A stretch of DNA of 14,879 bases from Chrysochromulina tobinii. Its lineage: Eukaryota; Haptophyta; Prymnesiales; Chrysochromulinaceae. Shown here one piece after another: positions 7,910 to 14,879 of this stretch. The stretch spans positions 1 to 14,879 of the forward strand of contig JWZX01001361.1 in NCBI GenBank assembly GCA_001275005.1, given 5' to 3'. Every line of letters starts with the position of its first letter. The stretch's first letter is position 1. A model generated the notes under the pieces. It saw only the letters and a program-made list of their open reading frames with translations. It was not told where the DNA came from and ran no database searches. The translations under genes were made by a program, and so were the position numbers.

Positions 7910-8956
7910 CTACGCTCCTGCGATGCCGCCAACACCATCCTCACCATTAGCACCGCCATTCTCTGCATTCCAGCGCAGCACCACGAGGTAGAACTGCTCG
8001 TCAAGGAAGCGCCCAATCTCGTCCGCGCCCTGGCCCATAAAGGAGGGAGTCACCACGAGCATGCCGAGCTCGGCGGCCACCTCGCCCAGCACGGCGAGCG
8101 ACGGCATCTCCGAGAGCACGGTCATAGGGTTCTCCTTCTTCTCGCGCCGCACAAACTCCGCGCCCGAGATGTGCGCGATCACGATGCGAGAATCGGCGGT
8201 CTTCGCGAGTAGCCTCGAGGCTCGTGCCAGGACAGCGCGTAGGTTGGCGAAGAACTGGAGCGAGCCGTTGAGGATCGCGTCATAGGATCCCGCCGCGTCC
8301 GCCTCGTCGGCCACCGCTCCAAAGCTCTTGTCCTCAAAGGAGGCACCGCTCCATTTGGGGTCGGCGTGCGCACTCCTCGCCATATCGATCATGCGCGAAG
8401 AGAGGTCGATGCCGCGGTAGGCGGCGGGCGGGCAGCCCACCGCGATCGCAAACGGAAGCAGCAGGCCATTGCCGCATCCGACGTCAAGGAATCGCTTCGG
8501 TGACGGCCCGACGCCATCATAGGCGGCGCGTGCGATTGCAGTGAGGCGCTTCTGCGCTTCGATGGTCGGCGTTGTCTCGTGCGTCACTGGCAGGAACGCT
8601 GCAATCGCGTCCCACGTGAGCTCGACGAGCGCCGCGTGTGCATCTGGCCGCAACGGGTCCGTCTTGAGCGCATCATACAGCTCGGGCATGGCCTCCTCGA
8701 GGTAGGCGAGCGAGTAGCCGATGTAGCTCGTCCGTGCCTTCTCTACATCGCCATTGCACTCCGCGAGCAATGCCGCCGCGTCCTCGTCAAGGTCCGAGGC
8801 GCCTTGGACGTAACGTGCGCAGGGATCCGCAGTCCTCCTGTGGCGCAATATGGCGCTCGGAGAGGATAGCAGAATTGCGGCAGCCCTCGGAGAGGATAGC
8901 AGAGCAGCGGTAGCCCACGGATGCACGGGCAGCAGAACGAGCAGCGCCCGAAACAT
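7910..8956 (-). CDS. Class I SAM-dependent methyltransferase with hydrophobic leader
   Basis: A 348-residue protein from the ATG at 8956; the frame is open further upstream but has no ATG. Residues 1-20 (MFRALLVLLP then VHPWATAALL) form a hydrophobic leader, followed by an Arg/Ser/Ala-rich stretch to ~50. This resembles a bipartite secondary-plastid presequence or a mitochondrial one. Motif I is FLDVGCGNG (156-164), the acidic motif II residue is D184 in YRGIDLSSRM, and YDAILNGSLQFF (225-236) fits the motif IV region. The C-terminal RFLDEQFYLVVLRW (316-329) would be the last strand of the Rossmann-like fold. Residues ~55-125 are helical and unassigned. The substrate cannot be named. It is divergently paired with the Dus-LON gene and sits head-to-tail before the F-box gene. 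Confidence 0.87.
   Translation of the reverse strand: MFRALLVLLPVHPWATAALLSSPRAAAILLSSPSAILRHRRTADPCARYVQGASDLDEDAAALLAECNGDVEKARTSYIGYSLAYLEEAMPELYDALKTDPLRPDAHAALVELTWDAIAAFLPVTHETTPTIEAQKRLTAIARAAYDGVGPSPKRFLDVGCGNGLLLPFAIAVGCPPAAYRGIDLSSRMIDMARSAHADPKWSGASFEDKSFGAVADEADAAGSYDAILNGSLQFFANLRAVLARASRLLAKTADSRIVIAHISGAEFVRREKKENPMTVLSEMPSLAVLGEVAAELGMLVVTPSFMGQGADEIGRFLDEQFYLVVLRWNAENGGANGEDGVGGIAGA
8856..8902 (-). repeat. 30-bp-period duplication in the methyltransferase leader
   Basis: A perfect 17-bp sequence, CTCGGAGAGGATAGCAG on the plus strand, occurs at 8856-8872 and 8886-8902. The 30-bp period equals ten codons and produces two LLSSP segments (residues 19-23 and 29-33) in the targeting-like region. 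Confidence 0.85.
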
Positions 8957-9214
8957 GCCGTGCTGGGGGGTTGATCGGGCGTACGGACGGCGGCGTGCGC
9001 CGGCGGCCGATTCGGGAGAGGCCCGGAGGTGACGGGGCCCGGCGAGCTCGAAAGAAGTCCGAACTCGGGACCGTAATGCCGAGTGACAAAACCTCAATCA
9101 CCACTTTCGCGACCAAGATGTGCTATAGTGCGACTTCCAGTCGATACATGTATTCATACTGTCCGAGGTGTCGATGGCTTTCTTCTCAGGTGAGAATGAC
9201 TGTCATCTTCGACG
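8957..9214. promoter_or_regulatory. Divergent upstream region shared by methyltransferase and Dus-LON genes
   Basis: The two start codons point away from each other across 258 bp, so both promoters must lie here or overlap the genes. It contains a 10-bp palindrome ATACATGTAT at 9144-9153 and a pyrimidine-rich TTTCTTCTCAG at 9179-9189 that could be a 5' UTR splice acceptor. A bidirectional promoter is an inference from the geometry. Confidence 0.5.
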
Positions 9215-9224
9215 ATGCGCTTAA
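9174..9224 (+). other. Upstream ORF overlapping the Dus-LON start
   Basis: ATG at 9174 opens a 16-codon frame ending at TAA 9222-9224, out of frame with and overlapping the main ATG at 9215. A second ATG at 9196 opens another short frame ending at TAG 9241-9243. Both would reduce initiation at 9215 if the transcript begins upstream of 9174. Splicing at the AG at 9188-9189 would remove the first ATG. Confidence 0.4.
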
Positions 9225-12200
9225 GACCCTTCGCCCTGCTTAGTCTCCTCATGCTGGCCAGCTGCGCGCTGGGCGGAGCGAAGTTAAGCGGCGCCCACGC
9301 TATGAAATTCCACGTCGCGCCGTTACAGTGCTACACCAACAGGCACCTGCGTGCCTTTTTGCGGTTCCTGTCACACGATGCGGTGCTATGGACGGAGATG
9401 GAGAAGGCCGAGGATCTCGCGAGCCTCAGCCAGCAAGCGCTTGCGCGTCGGCTGAGGCATATTGACGACGTGGGCGGTGGCACCTCGGTGCTTCAGCTCG
9501 GAGGCAGCCATATGGGCACGCTCTTGGTAGCGTCACGCCATGCGCGTACCTTTCGCTACTCGGAGCTGAACCTGAATGTAGGCTGTCCGTCCATAGAGAC
9601 AGGAGGTGCGAGCTACGGAGCGGCACTGATGCGAGACGCGGCGCACACGCACACGCTTGCGGCAACGATGGCCGAGGCATTCGGCGCCCCGGTCTCTATC
9701 AAGTGCCGCCTCGCCGCCCATGATGCGGTGCTCGCCGATGGCAAGGTACCTATCACGCACTACGAGACGTTGGCCGCCTTTGCGGAGACCGTAACCGCGG
9801 ACGGTGCGGTTGATCACCTGATCGTGCATGCGCGGGCGGCCGTTCTCGGCGGCCTCTCACCTTCAAAGAACCGTTGCGTGCCGCCCCTCCTCCCGGAGTA
9901 TGTGCATCGGCTGGCCGCCGAGTTTCCGGACGTGCGCATCACGCTCAACGGCGGCTTGGGCTGGGGCGAGAGCGAGCGAATCCTGCAAAGAGCGCGACAG
10001 GCAGGCAGCCGGCAGCCGGGCGCCATTGACGGCATCATGTGTGGGCGTGCCGTGCTTCGCTCGCCGCTCCGTCTCGTGGGTATCGATGCCGCGAACGGGT
10101 TGACTCCATTTGACATAGAGGCGCTAGGCGCGCGGTGCATTGATGCAGTTCGTCGATACCAGGCATATGCAGTACGGACGCTGGCGGCCACGGACGAGGA
10201 CGTGCCTTCGATCACGGTACCATTGCTCCTGCTTCTCGAGGAGCTCCGCGAGGCTGCCGCTGAGGGGGCTGAGGCTGCCGCTGAGGGGGCTGAGGGGATG
10301 GTGGCGGACGAGTCGGACGCATTGGGCGAGACCCACTTCGAGACCCACTTAGAGAAGCGAGCTCACTGGTCGTTGCCCGAGACGACGCTCGTGTGCGTGT
10401 TCATCGCGGTGTGGGAGGCGACCGTCGCGATCCTCGAGGCTACCGGCCGCGGCGGCAAGGGCGCGCGCTCCTCTCGCGCAACCGCTCCAAATGAAAGCGC
10501 AGCCCTCGACGAGCTTTCGTTCCGTCAGCTTGCCAATCTCATCGCCCAAGCCACCGGCAAGCAGGTGGCCAATAAGGTCGTGCGCAACCGCAAGGAGGAC
10601 ATCGGATCGGCGGCAGCGGCAGCGGTGCCCAAAGGCACGGCTGGCCTTGGGCGCCGTGATGGGCGCCGAGTGTCGACCTTCGTAGCCATGCAAGTGCGTA
10701 GCCGCGGTCGCCGAGTGACCATGCAGGTGGGCATGAGCGGCGGTGACCTCGAGGACGGTCGCGACGCCGCGCGGAACGCCCAGGTGCAAGCGCTCAAGAA
10801 GCTCCTGTACCAGCCGAGTGCGCCCAAGTCCGCGGAGGCAGCCGTCGCGGATGTCGGGCGGCGCGCAGGCGACGACGAGGGCGCAGCGGCAGCGGGTCTG
10901 CTGCGCAATGTGCCCCTTGCGCGCTTTCAGATGGTTCTGCTGCCGCACCAGCAGGCGGCCTTCAACATCTTCCAGCCTCAGCTGCTCCACTGCTTCGAGA
11001 CGCTGCTCGCGACGGCGCCTCCCTGGCGCTACGTGCATGTGCTGCTGCCAGGCGGCGCTGACAACCTCGCCAATCCCGCGTACGCTCTCCCCGGGCTGGC
11101 TGATGGGAGCGGTGTGGAGGAGGGCGCGGAGGAGGGCGGTGAGGGCAAGGGCGATGAGGGCGGCGGCGGTGCGCCGGGCCCCCTGGCCACACTGTCAGGC
11201 ACCCTGATGGAGATCGTCTGGTGGTCGCGGCTACCCGACGCCACTCTCTCCCTCGTGTGTCAGGGCCTTAGTCGCGCTGTGGTACTGCGCGGCACGCAGG
11301 ACATACCGTACGCACGCGCCGATGTGCTCTTGCTTCCCGACGCCGAGCAGATCGCAGCCTCGGCGCGCTCGCTCCCAGGGAAGCAGGCGCGCCCTTGGAC
11401 GGGAGCGAGCAGCGTGCGCGGCATACGAGGCATCCGTTGGATTGGGGCACCGATCGGACCGGTAGGGGCACCGATCGGACCGGTTGCCAACGAGATTGTG
11501 CAGCAGAGCCGCAACGAGACCGGCGCCACGTCGGGCTCCGCTGACCGCGCAGGCGCTTCGGCGGCCCTCGTGGCAGCACACGGCGCCGTGTTGGCGCGAG
11601 CCATAGCCGAAGATGTATGCTGGCGCCCATTTGAATTCGCGCCCGTCACGGCGCCCGTCCGCCTCGACCGCCTTGTGCCGGGCCTTGCCGCGTTTGCCTC
11701 CTTCGCGCCGGCCGCTGCGGCCGCTGCGGCCGCGTGTGCAAGTGCTGCCGCGTTGACGAAGACCGAGGCAGGCACAGCAACAGGCGCCGCCACCACTGCG
11801 CTGGCGGCCGATGCAGCACGGGGCGGCGTGCAGTGGCGGCTAGTGAGGGCGGTGCTGGCGCAGGGGGACGAGCTGGCGGCGGCCGAGCCGACCGAGGCGG
11901 ACGATGCCGAGGCGCTCGCGCTCGTCGAAGACGAGCTGTGGATCGAACTTGATGCGTTCCTGCGTGCGCTCGCCATGCAGCGCGGCGGCAGCCTGCCTGC
12001 GCCCGCACAGATCCTCGCGCTCCTGCCACCGTCGCCCCGTGCCTGGCCCGCGGACTTCGTGCTTTCCCGGGTCGCCGAGGCGTTGAGAGAGAAGACCGAG
12101 GCGTTCGGTGTGGACCTCACGGAACCTTTTGTACCGTGCGATTCCAAGCTCTACACGGCACGGCGCCGGCAGCAGAGGCTCTCGTTCTGCGTCTGGGCCG

Positions 12201-12331
12201 TCATTTCGCAAGACTCGGGCCAGCTGTTGCGTGCGCTCGAGGCGTTCAGCACGCGAGAACGGCTCCAGCTGGCGAGCCAACGGCTGCGAGTGCTGCGGCA
12301 AGAGCTCGAGGGTAGCTCGGCGGCTGACTGA
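9215..12331 (+). CDS. DusA-type tRNA-dihydrouridine synthase fused to a LON substrate-binding-like domain
   Basis: One uninterrupted 1038-residue frame; a TGA at 9197-9199 makes 9215 the first possible ATG. Residues 1-22 are a hydrophobic leader; an internal Met30 sits exactly where the Dus core begins. Dus core (~31-325): APLQCYTNRH, the catalytic-Cys motif LNVGCPS (C124), SIKCRL (K163), HARAAVLGGLSPSKNR (H205), TLNGGL and a GIMCGRA flavin-phosphate segment, all in DusA order. DusA uses FMN/NADPH to reduce uridine in the tRNA D-loop (20/20a). Residues 326-560 are a low-complexity linker plus an unassigned block (~380-530). Residues ~565-1027 match the LON N-terminal fold: VPLARFQMVLLP, then LSGTLMEI, LSLVCQGLSR and DIPYARADVLLLPD, ending in a helical LLRALEAFSTRERL region. 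LON domains usually bind protein substrates; no protease or AAA domain follows. Dus part certain, LON part probable. Confidence 0.88.
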   Translation: MRLRPFALLSLLMLASCALGGAKLSGAHAMKFHVAPLQCYTNRHLRAFLRFLSHDAVLWTEMEKAEDLASLSQQALARRLRHIDDVGGGTSVLQLGGSHMGTLLVASRHARTFRYSELNLNVGCPSIETGGASYGAALMRDAAHTHTLAATMAEAFGAPVSIKCRLAAHDAVLADGKVPITHYETLAAFAETVTADGAVDHLIVHARAAVLGGLSPSKNRCVPPLLPEYVHRLAAEFPDVRITLNGGLGWGESERILQRARQAGSRQPGAIDGIMCGRAVLRSPLRLVGIDAANGLTPFDIEALGARCIDAVRRYQAYAVRTLAATDEDVPSITVPLLLLLEELREAAAEGAEAAAEGAEGMVADESDALGETHFETHLEKRAHWSLPETTLVCVFIAVWEATVAILEATGRGGKGARSSRATAPNESAALDELSFRQLANLIAQATGKQVANKVVRNRKEDIGSAAAAAVPKGTAGLGRRDGRRVSTFVAMQVRSRGRRVTMQVGMSGGDLEDGRDAARNAQVQALKKLLYQPSAPKSAEAAVADVGRRAGDDEGAAAAGLLRNVPLARFQMVLLPHQQAAFNIFQPQLLHCFETLLATAPPWRYVHVLLPGGADNLANPAYALPGLADGSGVEEGAEEGGEGKGDEGGGGAPGPLATLSGTLMEIVWWSRLPDATLSLVCQGLSRAVVLRGTQDIPYARADVLLLPDAEQIAASARSLPGKQARPWTGASSVRGIRGIRWIGAPIGPVGAPIGPVANEIVQQSRNETGATSGSADRAGASAALVAAHGAVLARAIAEDVCWRPFEFAPVTAPVRLDRLVPGLAAFASFAPAAAAAAAACASAAALTKTEAGTATGAATTALAADAARGGVQWRLVRAVLAQGDELAAAEPTEADDAEALALVEDELWIELDAFLRALAMQRGGSLPAPAQILALLPPSPRAWPADFVLSRVAEALREKTEAFGVDLTEPFVPCDSKLYTARRRQQRLSFCVWAVISQDSGQLLRALEAFSTRERLQLASQRLRVLRQELEGSSAAD
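10250..10291 (+). repeat. 21-bp perfect tandem duplication in the Dus-LON linker
   Basis: Units 10250-10270 and 10271-10291 are identical and encode EAAAEGA twice (residues 346-359). The frame is kept. Confidence 0.95.
10327..10350 (+). repeat. 12-bp perfect tandem duplication in the Dus-LON linker
   Basis: CGAGACCCACTT occurs at 10327-10338 and 10339-10350, encoding ETHF then ETHL. The frame is kept. Confidence 0.93.
11444..11484 (+). repeat. 21-bp-period duplication in the LON part
   Basis: A 20-bp sequence beginning GGGGCACCGATC is identical at 11444-11463 and 11465-11484, with a 21-bp period. It encodes GAPIGPV twice (residues 744-757), in a loop between LON-like segments. Confidence 0.93.
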
Positions 12332-13308
12332 CCCTACACCCTTGCCGTGCGGGATATGTTTTCCAAATTCGGCTCTCTCCGACTCGGGAGCATAAGGCAG
12401 AAGCGAATAATTGCGCTCTCCAAATCGGTCTGAGGCAAAACCAAAAGTCAGCCGTATACTCGCGGCCGGTAAACATATTGAATTATTGATAACCCATCGG
12501 GGGGACCCGCGATGACGATCCGAAGAAAATCGGCGTCGGTGACTCGAGTCGGAACAAATAAACTAAAAAGCACACGGATATCCGAGATTCAGATTGCACG
12601 GATGTTCGATATATATTACATCTCGTATAGCCACGCAAACCCTCGGCCAACTGCCAACGTACAACGACCACGGCACGGCGGCCCACAATAGGGAGGCCCC
12701 CAGCCCCGCCACAGTGAGAGCCGCAAACGGCCCCCGTCTCCGCCTTCCATTACGTCCTCGGTATACGTAAAGCAAAATGGATATGAATTTAAGAATTACA
12801 CATGTGAGTGTATTTAACCATTGCGCATTGGCTGTGAAATGGATGAAGCGACTGTTGCCGCTTGACCCCAACAGTTAAGCGGCCGTGAACTCAACGTGTG
12901 ATGAGACTGTTGGCAGAGCTACCACAGGGGCCCAACCAGGGGGAAGGGGTATTGGGCATATGGGGGCCGTGCGGACGCATACCGGGAGGTTTGCTGCTCA
13001 CGTTTCGGACTCAAGGGAGTCTCGAAACGGTTTGATGCGCATCCCGATTTAATTCCAACGGCTGGCACGGACTGGGTGCATACACCTCGTGCGGCGAGAT
13101 TCGCAACGATGGTGAGTCTCTGGTTTAGCTCTCAGTCGAGAGCGGAGTGGTCCCGCCCACCCACCGCGATGTAAGCCTGGTCTAGCTTTAGCAGGGACCG
13201 GGTTGTCGCGCTCACCAGGCTGCTTGTGTAGCTCTGATGAACAGCAATTCAAGTCAAACACGCGACCAAGTTTACACAGCAGGTCTTTTTTCGCTCTCTC
13301 TTATTTCC
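12332..13308. other. Intergenic spacer, richer in A+T, with stem-loops
   Basis: No protein gene is supported. About 12400-12850 is clearly richer in A+T than the rest of the window. It should hold the 3' UTR of Dus-LON and the promoter and 5' UTR of the F-box/WD40 gene. Several stem-loops lie at 12851-13143. A consensus-like donor (GTGAGT at 13112-13117) directly follows an ATG, and AG at 13217-13218 would join in frame to the next gene; this possible 5' intron is unproven. Confidence 0.55.
13001..13143. other. Cluster of three stem-loops, possible structured RNA
   Basis: Stem-loop 1 (13001-13029) pairs CGTTTCG and GACTC with GAGTC and CGAAACG: 12 base pairs, one bulged T and an AAGG tetraloop. 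Stem-loop 2 (13065-13092) pairs GCACG with CGTGC around an inner GGTG/CACC helix. Stem-loop 3 (13128-13143) pairs GCTCTC with GAGAGC over AGTC. The gaps between them are 35 nt each. No known RNA family is recognised; the strand is undetermined because stems read on both. Confidence 0.3.
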
Positions 13309-14879
13309 ATGCACACGGACGTCCATCCGATGATGACCCGCCGCGGATTGCGCGCGCTGCGTAACATTACTCATGAGAGCGAGAGCAACTTTTCGCTCGC
13401 CACGATGAGGCTCGAGGGCGAGTTCTCCCGGCGCATCGGGCTGACGCCGCTCCGTGCGCTGTGGCGGCGGGTGCGCTTTGGCACGCACAACGGACCGCGC
13501 GCACACCCGCTGCTGGAGCAGCTCGACGCGAGTCTGCTCGAGCACCTGCTTGCGATGCTTCCAGCCGTTCGTGACATCCTCGCCCTTGGCGCGTGCTGCC
13601 ACCACTTTAAGCGGTGCGTGCGCGACGCGGCTCTTGCCTGGGAGGCCGTCGCCGACATCGAGGGCGTGGTGGGCCTTCGCACGCCGCGGCGCTGGCCGCT
13701 CAGCCTACCGTCCGCACGGGCGCGGCGCGCCCGCGCGGCGCTGCAGCTCAGCCGGCGATGGCGCGCGGGTCCGATTGCGCCCCGTGGCACGCTACGCGGG
13801 CACAAGCAATGGGTGGTGTCCCTCGCGGCGGCCGAGGCCTCGGGTTGGGTGGTGTCCGGCTCGGACGATGGCTCGATCCGGCTGTGGGACAGCGTGTCGG
13901 GGCGGTGTCGGGCGGTGGTGCCTGAGGCGCACTGCATGCCGGTCGTGGCCCTTGCAGCCCACTCGCCGCTCCCCACTGGCGGGGGCGGCGGCGATGTGGT
14001 CACGTGGGTGGCGAGCTCGTCGGGCGAACCGATGATCTCGTTGTGGGCGCTGCACAGCGGCGGCACGGCGGGCGGCGCGGCTGCGGCCGCATCCACCTCC
14101 GCCTCGCTCGCCGCCGCCTTCGTCAGCGGCGACCGTGCGCCGACGGCCTTACCGGCGGCGTTGAGCCTATCCGGCTCGCTGATCGCGCACACGGACACGG
14201 TCTGGTCGGTGACGTGGCTGCCGGGCGGCCTGATCGCGAGCGCGAGCGGCGACCGCACCATCCGCATCTGGGATGCGGCGCGCGTGATGCACGAGGCCGA
14301 CGAAAAGGCACCTGCCGCCGGCCGCTCGCGAGCGACGCAGGGTCACCAGGCACTCGTTCGTGCCATGGCGGCCGAGCCCGAAGGCAAGAGCTGGCCCTCG
14401 ATCGTGCCTCGATCGGATGAGGCTCCTGGAGGGCGCGGCGCCGTCGTGGGCGCGACCGGCGGCGGTGGCGGCGTTCGAGCGGCGTTTGAGCGGGCGGCGG
14501 CCGCTTCAAGGGTCAGCGTGGAAGACGAGGCTGTCAGCGGCAGAGGCGCCGTCGTTGGCGAGACCGGCGGCGGCGTGGGCGTTAGAACGGCGTTCGAGGC
14601 GCCGTCGTGGGCATTCGAGCGTGTGGCGGCCGCAGCCGCAGTCCACACGGCCGGCGAGGGCTTGGCACGCCTCGAGGTTCATCCGAGTAGCTCCGGCGGA
14701 GCCACGTTGCGCGATGCGTCCACGCAAACGGATCTCGCCAGCGAGATCGAGGGGGCCGAGGTCGGCACGGCCCGCGTGGCACCGTCGGTGTGCTTCGAGC
14801 CCCTGTGCGTGCTCCGTGGCCATGCGCAAGGAGTCGTGGCCCTCGCTCTCCTCGATGAAGTCGGCGTAGGAGGAGTCGG
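13309..14879 (+). CDS. F-box/WD40-repeat protein, 3' truncated by the window edge
   Basis: The frame stays open to the right edge (523 full codons). Residues ~67-115 (HPLLEQLDASLLEHLLAML, CCHHFKRCVRD, AWEAV) form an F-box-like helix bundle. WD repeats follow: repeat 1 ~161-200 (LRGHKQWVVSL to SIRLWD), a divergent repeat 2 ~206-250, repeat 3 ~291-326 (AHTDTVWSV to TIRIWD), then a ~170-residue Ala/Gly-rich insert, and repeat 4 starting at ~500 (VLRGHAQGVVAL). The family serves as SCF substrate adaptors, the propeller binding the target. The ATG at 13309 is preferred because codon bias toward G/C third positions begins there; ATG 13237 is also in frame, after a TAG at 13189-13191, but its 24 codons lack that bias. 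Target and remaining blades are unseen. Confidence 0.82.
   Translation, partial: MHTDVHPMMTRRGLRALRNITHESESNFSLATMRLEGEFSRRIGLTPLRALWRRVRFGTHNGPRAHPLLEQLDASLLEHLLAMLPAVRDILALGACCHHFKRCVRDAALAWEAVADIEGVVGLRTPRRWPLSLPSARARRARAALQLSRRWRAGPIAPRGTLRGHKQWVVSLAAAEASGWVVSGSDDGSIRLWDSVSGRCRAVVPEAHCMPVVALAAHSPLPTGGGGGDVVTWVASSSGEPMISLWALHSGGTAGGAAAAASTSASLAAAFVSGDRAPTALPAALSLSGSLIAHTDTVWSVTWLPGGLIASASGDRTIRIWDAARVMHEADEKAPAAGRSRATQGHQALVRAMAAEPEGKSWPSIVPRSDEAPGGRGAVVGATGGGGGVRAAFERAAAASRVSVEDEAVSGRGAVVGETGGGVGVRTAFEAPSWAFERVAAAAAVHTAGEGLARLEVHPSSSGGATLRDASTQTDLASEIEGAEVGTARVAPSVCFEPLCVLRGHAQGVVALALLDEVGVGGV
14434..14625 (+). repeat. Diverged 108-bp-offset repeat in the WD40 insert
   Basis: RGAVVGATGGGGGVRAAFE (from residue 376) recurs as RGAVVGETGGGVGVRTAFE (from residue 412), offset by 36 codons. 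Each is followed by an FER/Ala-rich segment. It expands the loop between WD repeats 3 and 4. Confidence 0.75.

Noticed and set aside
12371-12391. Weak hairpin GCTCTC/GGGAGC after the Dus-LON stop
   Set aside because: Six pairs with a wobble and an 8-nt loop; too weak to call a terminator, and eukaryotic genes do not end on such hairpins.
12541-12584. Two 10-bp palindromes, GACTCGAGTC (12541-12550) and CGGATATCCG (12575-12584)
   Set aside because: About one 10-bp palindrome per kilobase is expected by chance, so the pair is not remarkable without other evidence.
13112-13218. Possible 5' intron of the F-box/WD40 gene (ATG directly before GTGAGT, AG at 13217-13218, in frame)
   Set aside because: The geometry is attractive, but the would-be exon 13219-13308 lacks the codon bias of the gene. 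Left as a note in the spacer entry and not used in the gene model.
1-14879. Prokaryotic operon, CRISPR, insertion sequence or viral content
   Set aside because: No regularly spaced DNA repeats with spacers, no transposase or integrase motifs, and all recognised proteins are eukaryotic in architecture except the widely shared Dus, LON-like and methyltransferase folds.

Overview
The window is nuclear DNA from a GC-rich microbial eukaryote. The genes encode proteins with IQ motifs, BAR/PH/ArfGAP/ankyrin, F-box plus beta-helix, and F-box plus WD40 domains. One gene has two short GT-AG introns, intergenic spacers are several hundred bases long, and there are no operons. Two divergent genes start with hydrophobic, secretory-type leaders. 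In a GC-rich protist this fits an alga with a secondary plastid, such as a haptophyte, but that lineage is my inference and not shown by the sequence. I see no rRNA, tRNA, CRISPR array, transposon or viral gene.

Layout, left to right: (1) 37-653 (+), the last exon of a truncated gene with four IQ motifs exactly 23 residues apart and a basic tail ending in a CaaX-type box (CIIS). (2) 1116-3596 (+), an intronless ArfGAP with the order BAR-PH-PH-ArfGAP-ankyrin. (3) 4349-5251 (+), an unrecognised 300-residue Ala/Glu/Lys-rich protein. (4) 5931-7736 (-), a three-exon F-box/right-handed beta-helix protein of the FBXO11 type. (5) 7910-8956 (-), a class I SAM-dependent methyltransferase with a hydrophobic leader. 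(6) 9215-12331 (+), a 1038-residue ORF joining a DusA-type tRNA-dihydrouridine synthase to a LON substrate-binding-type domain. (7) 13309-14879 (+), an F-box/WD40 protein that runs off the right edge.

The genes do not form one pathway. Two are likely SCF ubiquitin-ligase substrate adaptors (4, 7), two suggest membrane traffic or membrane anchoring (1, 2), and the divergent pair 5/6 shares a 258-bp upstream region and may encode organelle-targeted enzymes. The most unusual item is the Dus-LON fusion. A second theme is the many short head-to-tail duplications: those in coding DNA are multiples of three, while several in spacers are not. The spacer 12332-13308 is richer in A+T than its surroundings and holds a cluster of perfect or near-perfect stem-loops that no gene explains.
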